Shown: positions 56,140 through 64,000 of the stretch, piece after piece
How positions within the stretch are numbered: position 1 is the stretch's first letter
How the letters are laid out: each line of letters opens with the position of its first letter
NCBI RefSeq assembly: GCF_937893305.1
Contig: NZ_CALBGN010000012.1
Span: 184,685-248,684 of the forward strand
From: an uncultured Helicobacter sp.
Lineage (GTDB): Bacteria; Campylobacterota; Campylobacteria; Campylobacterales; Helicobacteraceae
Direction of reading: 5' to 3'
Length of the DNA: 64,000 bases
Notes under the pieces: model-generated
Databases searched by the model: none
The model's input: only the letters and a program-made list of their open reading frames with translations
Told to the model about the DNA's origin: nothing
Position numbers and translations under genes: made by a program

Positions 56140-57531
56140 TTAAAAATTATCTTCAAACCAACCAGCTATCTCGCTGCGGATTGTTTGATGCAGCACAATT
56201 GCGGAGAGAAAGTCGTCTTGCTTGGCTTTTTTTAACAAACTTACAAGTCCGTTACGAAACTTGCTCAAATAAGGGTGATCAATTTGCATAGGATCTCCTA
56301 AGAACACAATCCTAGAATCTTCAGCCATTCTTGTGCCAATAAGCTTAATTGTTGCATTTGACGCATTTTGTGCTTCATCAAAAATCACAAACTTTTTTGC
56401 AATACTCACTCCCCTAGCGTGCGCAATATCCATCACTTCAATATTATGTTTAGCGATAAAATATTCTGTGGCTTCTTTACTCTCAATACTATTTGCTTCT
56501 CCGCGATATTCAATGCGTTTTGCTAAAGACTCTTTTTGCATTTTTGTAATCATAAAATTAATCGCACTAAAAAGTGGATACATAAAATAATTTAATTTTT
56601 GATTTTCATCACCTTTGCGAAATCCAAGTTCTGCTTCTTTGTCATTTGCTGTAATAGTATTACGCAAATATACAATCCCATCTACTGCACCCTTTTTCAG
56701 CAAATGTAATCCTGCCTGCAATGCAATTAATGTTTTGCCACTGCCTGTTGCCCCACTGCAAATGGTAATTTTGTTTCTAGGATGCATTAAGAGTGCATAA
56801 AGAAATTTTTGCTCTAAATTAATAGGCTTAACATAAAACACAAATTCTTCTAAAAGTGCATCAAAATCTAAAGATTCAAATGCACCATCAAGTTTAAAAC
56901 CATAGTGCTTTTTGCCTGTTTGATACAAACTACTCTCTGTGTTATCTAATTCATCAACAGCAAGCAAACTCCAATTTTTCAAAACCTTAAATTCTTGTTC
57001 TTTTTCTAAATTTGCCTTAATATTGCTTTTATGCACTTTAAAGTGTGTTAAAAAATCAATTTCTTGTGGATTTTCAATGCGATCACGCATTAGGGATTGA
57101 GAATTAAGACTTAAAGAAAGCGCATAAACCTTCAAAGAAATGTCATTCGTTAAAAGAGTGAGATGATAATCCTTTGCTATCTCTAAAATGCGCGCATCAT
57201 TTAGTCCATAATCTTGGAATTTTGTTTTATAAATAGGGCGATGGATAATTTGTAAAGGAATCTCTCTAGCATTACTATTAAAATATAGCGTGTGGATTTT
57301 ATCATTTTCCTTCGCACAAATGCTTGGTATGCTAGCATTATCACTATTGATATTTCTAAAAAATTCCCTTGCAAAAAATCCTGTCTGTGTGTTTAAATCC
57401 TTTTTCTTATCTAGCTCACTTAATGTTACATCGCAGATAAAAATCGTATTTTCACCATTTTGGTGGAGAAAAAAGAGATTCTCCACATCATCTAAAATAA
57501 TAGAAGTGTCAATAAGATAGGACTTTTTCAC
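56140..57531 (-). CDS. PIN domain plus PhoH-type ATPase (PhoH2/YlaK-like)
   Basis: The 463-residue protein fuses an N-terminal PIN nuclease domain (D8 in YLIDTSIILDD; TNDISLK near 125) to a C-terminal PhoH ATPase with Walker A GATGSGKT at about 258-265 and Walker B FVIFDEAQNAS. PhoH2-type proteins act as RNA helicases with sequence-directed RNase activity. Its start abuts the nrdA stop with no gap, suggesting a typA-nrdA-phoH2 transcript. Confidence 0.9.
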   Translation of the reverse strand: MKKSYLIDTSIILDDVENLFFLHQNGENTIFICDVTLSELDKKKDLNTQTGFFAREFFRNINSDNASIPSICAKENDKIHTLYFNSNAREIPLQIIHRPIYKTKFQDYGLNDARILEIAKDYHLTLLTNDISLKVYALSLSLNSQSLMRDRIENPQEIDFLTHFKVHKSNIKANLEKEQEFKVLKNWSLLAVDELDNTESSLYQTGKKHYGFKLDGAFESLDFDALLEEFVFYVKPINLEQKFLYALLMHPRNKITICSGATGSGKTLIALQAGLHLLKKGAVDGIVYLRNTITANDKEAELGFRKGDENQKLNYFMYPLFSAINFMITKMQKESLAKRIEYRGEANSIESKEATEYFIAKHNIEVMDIAHARGVSIAKKFVIFDEAQNASNATIKLIGTRMAEDSRIVFLGDPMQIDHPYLSKFRNGLVSLLKKAKQDDFLSAIVLHQTIRSEIAGWFEDNF

Positions 57532-59904
57532 CTATTGACAACCTTCACATTCAATGCTTCTGTCCATTGTATCTGTTGTGGCTTCTGCTTCTACACTTTG
57601 CGAGCGCAAATAATAAGTAGATTTTAATCCAAGCCTCCAAGCTAGCATATAAATTTCATTTAGATATTTACCACTTGCTAAATTAAGTGTCATAAAAATA
57701 TTTGTGCTTTGCCCTTGATCAATCCACTTTTGACGCACTGCAGCAGCTTTGACAAGCAAGCGTTGATCAATCTCATAAGCAGAAGTGTAATAACTCCAAT
57801 TCTCTAAACTCAAGTTTGGAGCAACAACCGGGATTAAACCGCTAAGATTTTCTTCAAACCACTTGCGTTTATAAATTGGCTCAATTGTTTGTGTTGTGCC
57901 AACTAAAATTGAAATAGAACTTGTTGGAGCAATCGCCATTAAATAGCCATTGCGCATACCTTTGGTTTTGACTTCTTCACGCAATGTATTCCAATCATAA
58001 TCATATGCAAACAATCCCCCACGATCCACAAGGGCTTTTGCTTCATTATTTGCCTTATCAATAGGGAAAATCCCTTTAGACCATTCAGAGCCTACAAAAT
58101 CACTATAAACGCCTTTCTCTTGGGCTAACTCACAGCTTGATTTAATGGCATTATAACTCACAGATTCCATAATTGCATCAATTTTTTCTAAATGTGCATC
58201 ACTTCCCCACTCTATGCGCGCTTCTGCAAGCATTTGTGCTTCTCCCATTACTCCAAGTCCAATGGCGCGATTATCTAAGTTTGTTACTTTAACCTTACGA
58301 TTTGGATAAAAGTTTAAATCAATCACATTATCAAGCATTCTAATTGCAATTGGCACAACTCTCTCAATATCTTCTTTCGTGTTAATCTTAGACAAATTAA
58401 TAGACGCTAGATTACATACAGCAGTTTTGCCATCTTTAGATTCTCTTTGAGCAATAAAAACTTTCTTGCCACCAATACTATCTGTGGAAGTGATTTTATT
58501 AGAAAGCTTCTCAACACCACAATCTGTAATAATAGGCTGATATTCTGGATAATCTTCAATCGTGCCATCTTCAAATTCCGCACGGATAAAAGAAGTATTT
58601 GGTTCTGTATTTTGAAAAATCTCTGTGCAGAGATTTGAGCTCCTAATAATCCCTGCGTGAGCATTTGGATTTGCACGATTTGCATTATCTTTAAAACATA
58701 AAAATGGAGAACCTATCTCAAAATAGCTTGTTAGAATCTTTTTCCAAAGATCTTTAGCTTTAATTGTTTCACGCACAATACTTTCATCTTGTTCATACTG
58801 AATATAGCGCGCTTCAAATGCTTCTCCATAGAGATTAGTTAAATCTGCACAAGTAAGAGAATCAAACAAACTCCATAAACCATCTTCGCTCACTCTTTTC
58901 ATAAACAAATCTGGAATCCAAAGCGCTGGAAACAAATCGTGCGTTCTTCTACGCTCTTCTCCACTGTTTTTCTTAATATCTACAAAATCAAAAATATCGC
59001 TATGCCAAGGCTCTAAATACACAGAAATTGCACCCTTTCTAGTACCTAACTGATCCACTGCAATAGCAATATCGTTTGTGATTTTTAAAAAAGGAATCAC
59101 TCCTCCTGCTGCATTTTTATGTCCATCAATAAAACTACCAAGCCCACGGATTTTAGAAAAGTCCCAACCAATTCCGCCACCATATTTACTTAAAAGTGCC
59201 ATTTCTTTATAAGAATCAAAAATCCCTTCAATACTATCTGGCGTGCTTCCTACATAACAAGAGCTAAGTTGATGGCGTGGAGTTCTTGCGTTTGAAAGCG
59301 TTGGAGTTGCTACCATTACTTCAAATTTTGAAAGTAAATCATAAAATTTCTCCGCCCAATAATTTGGATCTTTTTCATTTTGCGCCAAAAACATCGCAAT
59401 CCCCATAAACATATGCTGGGGCAATTCAATAGGATCACCTTTTTTATCTTTTAGCAAATAGCGATCATAGAGTGTTTTGACACCTAAATAATTAAATTGT
59501 AAATCACGTTCTTTAACAATTTTTTTATCCAAACGTCTCAAATCAAACTTTTCTTTTAATCCCCTGATAATACGATTCTCTCTTTCACCCACTTCAAAAT
59601 ATTCTGCAAGGCTTTTATAGCCATTAAAGCCATTAACGCGATGATACAAATCATACAAAAACAAACGCGCTGCTACAAAAGTCCAATTAGGACAATCAAT
59701 ATCAATCTTATCTACCGCTGTTTTAATAAGCGTTTGTTGGATTTCTTGTGTTGTAATTTTGTCTCTAAATTGAAGTTTAGCATCTACTTCTAATTCACTT
59801 TGAGAAACGCCTTCTAATCCCAAAACGGAATCTTTTGTGTGCTTTTGGATTTTTGTAACATCTAATGGCTCAATTCTCCCACTTCTTTTGACAACAGTTA
59901 GCAT
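57532..59904 (-). CDS. nrdA: Class Ia ribonucleotide reductase large subunit
   Basis: NrdA reduces ribonucleoside diphosphates for DNA synthesis using the radical from NrdB. The 790-residue protein has an N-terminal ATP-cone (VVKRSGRIEPLD, about 1-90) and catalytic residues in the typical NLCTEI and NLASINLSKI segments. The C-terminal redox pair CEGCQ is at its end. No nrdB is in the window. Upstream is a very strong Shine-Dalgarno (GGGGGAGG). It is 12 bases downstream of typA. Confidence 0.97.
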   Translation of the reverse strand: MLTVVKRSGRIEPLDVTKIQKHTKDSVLGLEGVSQSELEVDAKLQFRDKITTQEIQQTLIKTAVDKIDIDCPNWTFVAARLFLYDLYHRVNGFNGYKSLAEYFEVGERENRIIRGLKEKFDLRRLDKKIVKERDLQFNYLGVKTLYDRYLLKDKKGDPIELPQHMFMGIAMFLAQNEKDPNYWAEKFYDLLSKFEVMVATPTLSNARTPRHQLSSCYVGSTPDSIEGIFDSYKEMALLSKYGGGIGWDFSKIRGLGSFIDGHKNAAGGVIPFLKITNDIAIAVDQLGTRKGAISVYLEPWHSDIFDFVDIKKNSGEERRRTHDLFPALWIPDLFMKRVSEDGLWSLFDSLTCADLTNLYGEAFEARYIQYEQDESIVRETIKAKDLWKKILTSYFEIGSPFLCFKDNANRANPNAHAGIIRSSNLCTEIFQNTEPNTSFIRAEFEDGTIEDYPEYQPIITDCGVEKLSNKITSTDSIGGKKVFIAQRESKDGKTAVCNLASINLSKINTKEDIERVVPIAIRMLDNVIDLNFYPNRKVKVTNLDNRAIGLGVMGEAQMLAEARIEWGSDAHLEKIDAIMESVSYNAIKSSCELAQEKGVYSDFVGSEWSKGIFPIDKANNEAKALVDRGGLFAYDYDWNTLREEVKTKGMRNGYLMAIAPTSSISILVGTTQTIEPIYKRKWFEENLSGLIPVVAPNLSLENWSYYTSAYEIDQRLLVKAAAVRQKWIDQGQSTNIFMTLNLASGKYLNEIYMLAWRLGLKSTYYLRSQSVEAEATTDTMDRSIECEGCQ

Positions 59905-59916
59905 TACAGCCTCCCC

Positions 59917-61716
59917 CTATTTAGATTTTCTTTTTCTTTGTGTTGGATCAAGAACTTTCTTTCTGATTCTAATGTTTTTAGGAGTAACCTCTAAAATCTC
60001 ATCTTCTTCAATCCACTCTAATGCACGCTCTAAATTTAAATCTCTAGGTGGAGTCAGCTTAATTGCATCATCACTTCCACTTGCACGCATATTTGTTAAA
60101 TGTTTAGCCTTCACAGGATTAACATCTAAGTCATTCTCTCTGCTATGCTCCCCAATAATCATTCCCACATAAACTTTAGTTTGTGGTGGGATAAATAATA
60201 CGCCGCGTTCTTGGATATTGCCTAAAGAAAAAGGTGTTGCTTCTCCATTTTCCATAGAGATTAGCGCACCATTGCTTCTAGTCTCCACACTTCCACTAAA
60301 GGGGCGAAATTCTAAAAAGCTATTATTCATCACGCCCTCTCCTTTGGTATCTGTCAAAAACTCACTACGATAACCAATAAGTCCCCTAGCTGGAATCTCA
60401 AACTCTAACCTTGTATAGCCTTCCCCCATAGGATTCATTGCTTTAAGCTCTGCTTTTCTACGCCCTAATTTTTCAATCACGCTTCCAGAATAATCTTGTG
60501 GTGTATCCACAACTAAAGATTCAAAAGGCTCACATTTTTGTCCATCAATCTCTTTTACAATCACTTCAGGACGTGAAATACTAAACTCATAATCTTCTCT
60601 TCTTAAATTCTCTGCTAGAATTGTGATTTGTAGCTCTCCCCTACCACTAACCTTAAATTTACCTTCACCTAATTCTTCAACTTTCATAGCAATATTTGTT
60701 TGCATTTCTTTTTCAAGGCGTTCTTTAAGTTTATTTGCTGTTACATGCTTACCTTCCAGCCCAGCAAATGGGGAGTCATTAACTGCGAAATTTACACTCA
60801 TTGTTGGCTCTTCTAAGTGCATAGGATCAAGTGGGATAGGATTGTTAGGATCTACGATAGAGTCCCCAACATTTATAGAGTGAAATCCAGCTAATGCCAC
60901 AATATCTCCAGCTTGCGCTTCATCAATCTCTGTTCTTGCAAGCCCATAAAATCCAATAAGTTTTGTAATCTTGCCTGTAATCTTCTCGCCATTACTCTTA
61001 GCAAGCATTACATTTTCACCCTTTTTAATCTTGCCATTAAAAATTCTAGCAATTCCAATCTTGCCTACATAATTGTCATAATCTAATGTAAAAATCTGCA
61101 CTTGCAATGGATTTTCTTTGTTCCCACTAGGCAGCGGCACATATTCTAAAATCGCATCAAAAAGTGGTTCTAAATTCTTTTTTTCATCATCTAATTCTTT
61201 GATTGCATAACCATCGCGCGCAGCAGCATAAACAATAGGAAAATCTAATTGCTCTTCATTCGCTCCCATTGCAGAGAATAAATCAAACACTTCATCAATC
61301 ACCCTGTCAGGTTGTGCAGCAGGTTTATCAATCTTATTTACCACAACAATAGGGCGAATTCCAAGACCTAACGCCTTTTTAACGACAAACTTGGTCTGCG
61401 GCATTACACCCTCTTGTGCGTCTACAAGCAATAACACGCCATCTACCATTTTTAAAACACGCTCAACCTCTCCTCCAAAATCTGCGTGTCCGGGAGTATC
61501 AATAATATTAATCTTAGCACCCTTATAATTAATTGCTGTGTTTTTAGATAAAATTGTAATTCCGCGCTCTTTTTCAATATCATTACTATCCATCACGCGT
61601 TCATCAACTTGTTCGTGGCTTGCAAATGTCCCAGACTGACGCAAAAGCCCATCTACAAGTGTTGTTTTTCCGTGATCAACGTGCGCAATAACCGCAATAT
61701 TTCTAATTTCTTGCAT
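59917..61716 (-). CDS. typA: Translational GTPase TypA/BipA
   Basis: BipA is a ribosome-binding GTPase of the EF-G family that helps 50S assembly and stress adaptation. The 599-residue protein has G1 AHVDHGKTT near 9-17, G3 DTPGHADFGGE, and G4 VVNKIDKP, followed by domain II, the III/V alpha-beta domains and the family-specific C-terminal domain. I start at 61716 (RBS TAAGGA) because the longer frame to 61767 crosses a TAGAAT -10 at 61757-61762. Confidence 0.96.
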   Translation of the reverse strand: MQEIRNIAVIAHVDHGKTTLVDGLLRQSGTFASHEQVDERVMDSNDIEKERGITILSKNTAINYKGAKINIIDTPGHADFGGEVERVLKMVDGVLLLVDAQEGVMPQTKFVVKKALGLGIRPIVVVNKIDKPAAQPDRVIDEVFDLFSAMGANEEQLDFPIVYAAARDGYAIKELDDEKKNLEPLFDAILEYVPLPSGNKENPLQVQIFTLDYDNYVGKIGIARIFNGKIKKGENVMLAKSNGEKITGKITKLIGFYGLARTEIDEAQAGDIVALAGFHSINVGDSIVDPNNPIPLDPMHLEEPTMSVNFAVNDSPFAGLEGKHVTANKLKERLEKEMQTNIAMKVEELGEGKFKVSGRGELQITILAENLRREDYEFSISRPEVIVKEIDGQKCEPFESLVVDTPQDYSGSVIEKLGRRKAELKAMNPMGEGYTRLEFEIPARGLIGYRSEFLTDTKGEGVMNNSFLEFRPFSGSVETRSNGALISMENGEATPFSLGNIQERGVLFIPPQTKVYVGMIIGEHSRENDLDVNPVKAKHLTNMRASGSDDAIKLTPPRDLNLERALEWIEEDEILEVTPKNIRIRKKVLDPTQRKRKSK

Positions 61717-61756
61717 TTGTGTCCTTAAGAATTTTAATCTATAAAATAAATTGCGG

Positions 61757-61762
61757 ATTCTA
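61757..61762 (-). promoter_or_regulatory. -10 box TAGAAT for typA
   Basis: The minus strand reads GAGTAGAATCCGC 41 bases before the typA ATG. The divergent fliK promoter lies 34 bases away. Confidence 0.55.
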
Positions 61763-61795
61763 CTCAAAAAATCCTTAACATAAAATGCTATGTTT

Positions 61796-61813
61796 TTGGA
61801 ATATTTTTTGCTT
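61796..61813 (+). promoter_or_regulatory. Sigma-54 (RpoN) promoter for fliK
   Basis: TTGGAATATTTTTTGCTT has GG (61798-61799) and GC (61810-61811) separated by exactly ten bases. The predicted start near 61823 lies after the in-frame ATG at 61819, so translation must begin at 61849. Confidence 0.8.
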
Positions 61814-61848
61814 TAGATATGGAATCTTATTTTATCAAAAGGCACTGT

Positions 61849-63786
61849 ATGCTTCCTTTTTTAGAAGTTGAATCCATTAATCAAAAGTCTGCTATCCGCA
61901 CCAAAACCAAAGACTTACAAAGCCCAACTGAGTCAGAAAACTCTCAAGATTTTACGCAGATTTTTAGTGCCCTAACACAACCAACAACCAAAAAAGATTC
62001 CACAAAAAACGACCCTACCCCAAAAGCTCCCATTACAAAAAATGATAAATTAACACCCAATAAACAACCTAGCAATTTTCTAAAAATCCTTGATGAAAAA
62101 TATAATCTTACAAAAGATTTTAAAGAACAAAAAACCACCAATCTAAGAAGTGCTAAGGACTTATTAGAGTTGTCAAAAATTCAAAAACAAGATAAAACAC
62201 TAAAAGACTTAAGTGAAGTTGCTAAAAATTTGCAACTTCATCTTAAAAAAATTTCTGCACATTCTGAAGAAAGCTTAGAAAATATGGAATCTAAAAATAT
62301 TTTGGATTCCAAACTTCAATCTCACCAAAAAATCAATCCCAAGAATAACCCAAAAAAACCTATTTTTAATGCAATTTTACAAGATAAAAATTTCACCCCA
62401 AAAGATTCTTTAAAAGAACAAGACACCAAAACAACCAAAAACATCAAAAAGGATTCCACATTTTTAGAACTCCAAAAACCAGAATCAAAAACTAAAGAGT
62501 TAAAAGAAACTCCAACTCTAGTCAATGATAAAAATGATAAGAAACCAGAACCAAAAACTAAAGAGTTAAAAGAAACTCCAACTCTAGTCAATGATAAAAA
62601 TGATAAGAAACCAGAACCAAAAACTAAAGAGTTAAAAGAAACTCCAACTCTAGTCAATGATAAAAATGATAAGAAACCAGAACCAAAAACTAAAGAGTTA
62701 AAAGAAACTCCAACTCTAGTCAATGATAAAAATGATAAGAAACCAGAACCAAAAACTAAAGAGTTAAAAGAAACTCCAACTCTAGTCAATGATAAAAATG
62801 ATAAACAGATAGAATCCAAAACCCACACAACTCAAATCAAAGAAAATTTAAATTCTAAATTAGAAGAACCCAAATTAGAAGAAACCAAACCAAAAGAAAC
62901 AAAAACAAACAACACAAAAATTAACTTGGAATCTAAAATCAATTCTCACTCCAAAAATACACCAAGCACTTCTCAAATGGAGTTTATCCCAAAAAACAAT
63001 AAAGAATCTCAAGTCAAAAATGATAAACCAAAAGAAGTTAGACAAAATTCACTCAATCCATTTTCAGCAGTCCAAAAAGAAGAGATTATTCAACAATCAC
63101 TAGAACAAATCTCAAAACAAGAAAACTTTTTAGATAATCTTCTAAAAACCAGCCAAAAACCACAAAATGAAGCAAAAGAACAAATCCAACAACCCATTAA
63201 AGAAAAAGAAGTGCGCAAAGAAAGCGAAAAAACACATCAAGAAAACTATCAAAACAGCGTGCAAGCTCAAAGAGAATCACGCTTTAACCCGCAAACTACC
63301 TTTGCACATTTTAGCGATCGCTTAAGAGATGCTATTGCAACCTATCGCCCACCTGTTACAAAAATTAGCCTAGAGCTAAATCCACAAAACTTAGGAAGCG
63401 TGGAGCTAACTATTGCTAAAAATGGCGATAAACTCTCTGTTCAAATTAGCTCAAACCAAAGTGCATTACAACTCATTATGCAAAACACTCAAGAGTTTAA
63501 AAACGCATTGGGAAATTTAGGATTTCAAAATGTGGAAATTGACTTTAAAGATAATCAGGGAAACAGCCTAACCAATGGAAATTTTAATGATTCAAATCAA
63601 CAAAATTCACAAAATGGATTCCAACAAGGACAACAACAAAATTCACAAAATTTTGAACAAAATACACAACAAAATCAGAAAGAAACTGAAAACTGGAACG
63701 AAAATAGCTTGTATATAGACAAAAAAGCAAAGAATCCCTATGAAAAATTAGCCATTGTGGAATTTAGCTTTTCATACTATGCCTAA
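61849..63786 (+). CDS. fliK: Flagellar hook-length control protein FliK
   Basis: FliK measures hook length and switches export specificity. The 645-residue product has a long disordered Lys/Glu/Gln/Asn/Thr-rich N-terminal part (the ruler) with five 22-residue repeats at about residues 209-318. The conserved C-terminal domain KISLELNPQNLGSVELTIAKNG is near 505-525. A Gln/Asn-rich segment lies near the end. Start at 61849 (AAAAGG) is fixed by the sigma-54 promoter. The adjoining probable flgD supports the assignment. Confidence 0.88.
   Translation: MLPFLEVESINQKSAIRTKTKDLQSPTESENSQDFTQIFSALTQPTTKKDSTKNDPTPKAPITKNDKLTPNKQPSNFLKILDEKYNLTKDFKEQKTTNLRSAKDLLELSKIQKQDKTLKDLSEVAKNLQLHLKKISAHSEESLENMESKNILDSKLQSHQKINPKNNPKKPIFNAILQDKNFTPKDSLKEQDTKTTKNIKKDSTFLELQKPESKTKELKETPTLVNDKNDKKPEPKTKELKETPTLVNDKNDKKPEPKTKELKETPTLVNDKNDKKPEPKTKELKETPTLVNDKNDKKPEPKTKELKETPTLVNDKNDKQIESKTHTTQIKENLNSKLEEPKLEETKPKETKTNNTKINLESKINSHSKNTPSTSQMEFIPKNNKESQVKNDKPKEVRQNSLNPFSAVQKEEIIQQSLEQISKQENFLDNLLKTSQKPQNEAKEQIQQPIKEKEVRKESEKTHQENYQNSVQAQRESRFNPQTTFAHFSDRLRDAIATYRPPVTKISLELNPQNLGSVELTIAKNGDKLSVQISSNQSALQLIMQNTQEFKNALGNLGFQNVEIDFKDNQGNSLTNGNFNDSNQQNSQNGFQQGQQQNSQNFEQNTQQNQKETENWNENSLYIDKKAKNPYEKLAIVEFSFSYYA
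62473..62802 (+). repeat. Five tandem 66-bp repeats in fliK
   Basis: Units start at 62473, 62539, 62605, 62671 and 62737. Each encodes 22 residues (KKPEPKTKELKETPTLVNDK plus ND), identical in units 2-5 and nearly so in unit 1 (QKPES). Whole-unit changes would keep the frame and alter protein length by 22 residues. Confidence 0.95.
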
Positions 63787-63795
63787 GGAGCAATT

Positions 63796-64000
63796 ATGTC
63801 AACAATCTCAACTTTAAGCGGAAATTATCAATACCCAACAACAAGATCTACTCCGATTTTACCAAGTGGAGTTAGAGAAAAAGAAGAAAACAACACAAGT
63901 TCAGGTGGTGGCACAGGCTCTGGTGGTGGAACAAGTTCAGGTGGCGGCACAGGATCTGGAGGTGGAACAAGCTCTGGAGGTGGAACAAGTTCAGGTGGTG
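63796..64000 (+). CDS. flgD: Probable flagellar hook-capping protein FlgD (N-terminus, cut by window edge)
   Basis: An ATG at 63796, with AAGGAG six bases upstream and 9 bases after the fliK stop, opens a frame to the window edge. It encodes MSTISTLSGNYQYPTTRSTP, a short hydrophilic stretch, then a Thr/Ser/Gly repeat. Only 68 residues are visible and no FlgD domain is reached. The name rests on gene order, since flgD follows fliK in Campylobacter and Helicobacter. Confidence 0.6.
   Translation, partial: MSTISTLSGNYQYPTTRSTPILPSGVREKEENNTSSGGGTGSGGGTSSGGGTGSGGGTSSGGGTSSGG
63895..64000 (+). repeat. 18-bp tandem repeat encoding T-(S/G)-S-G-G-G
   Basis: At least six units run from 63895 into the window edge, with only third-position and Ser/Gly changes between them. 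Copy number beyond the edge is unknown. Confidence 0.9.

Noticed and set aside
62473..62802. Possible CRISPR array
   Set aside because: Units are contiguous without unique spacers and are translated in frame as part of FliK.
62322..62828. 168-residue antisense frame with repeated hydrophobic units
   Set aside because: It is the complement of the fliK repeat; its periodicity comes only from that and it has no RBS or independent context.

Overview
The window is AT-rich, densely coding and carries Epsilonproteobacterial (Campylobacterota) hallmarks: NIF-type NifS/NifU, a cyanide-insensitive-type cytochrome bd oxidase with its DUF4492 companion, a FlgR-type NtrC regulator, FliW, a Cj0069-family protein, a bacterial STT3/PglB oligosaccharyltransferase and TAGAAT/TATAAT -10 boxes with little -35. 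A stand-alone pglB, together with MetH, cyd and MnmH genes, best fits an enterohepatic Helicobacter near H. pullorum, H. canadensis or H. winghamensis. The species is inference.

Layout. 1-2552 (minus): an unfamiliar cluster of a TerB-like protein, a CxxCxxCC (YkgJ-type) protein, a coiled-coil/glycine-zipper protein and a large protein running off the left edge. 2553-2831 is non-coding with an ATTACA hexamer tract. 2832-9372 (minus): low-molecular-weight phosphatase, asd, flgR, a small exported protein, gyrA and a trypsin-fold protein without its catalytic residues. 9448-13942 (plus): cyclophilin, DedA, metH. 13939-24820 (minus): a flagellar-type protein behind a sigma-54 promoter, a small CydX-like ORF, cydB, cydA, DUF4492, a DsbB-type protein, an EamA transporter and a three-gene RND efflux operon. 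24913-29543: pglB, moaC, a YiiX-type amidase, a lipoprotein and a Cj0069-family protein.

29673-36341 is an accessory island: a type I restriction-modification locus. hsdM is split by two frameshifts. A toxin-antitoxin remnant (antitoxin plus a 19-codon Doc stump) lies between hsdM and hsdS. hsdS is out of frame at a run of seven G; eight G would restore it. hsdR is intact. Two inverted-repeat elements sit in frame inside hsdS.

36416-64000 is mostly core: rluB-type synthase, a YciH/SUI1-like gene, dnaE, valS, fliW, a UvrD-type helicase, rpsU, ccoG, an AI-2E-family membrane protein, an outer-membrane protein behind a 20-bp perfect palindrome, a small zinc-ribbon protein, kdsB, nifS-nifU, SRP RNA, mnmH, prfB, a PIN-PhoH ATPase, nrdA, typA, and finally fliK (sigma-54 promoter, five 66-bp repeats) followed by the start of a probable flgD with an 18-bp Gly/Ser/Thr repeat.

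Together the genes cover housekeeping (replication, translation, Fe-S assembly, dNTP and methionine synthesis), microaerobic respiration, flagellar assembly under FlgR/RpoN, envelope functions, and one variable DNA-modification locus that is off in this sequence.
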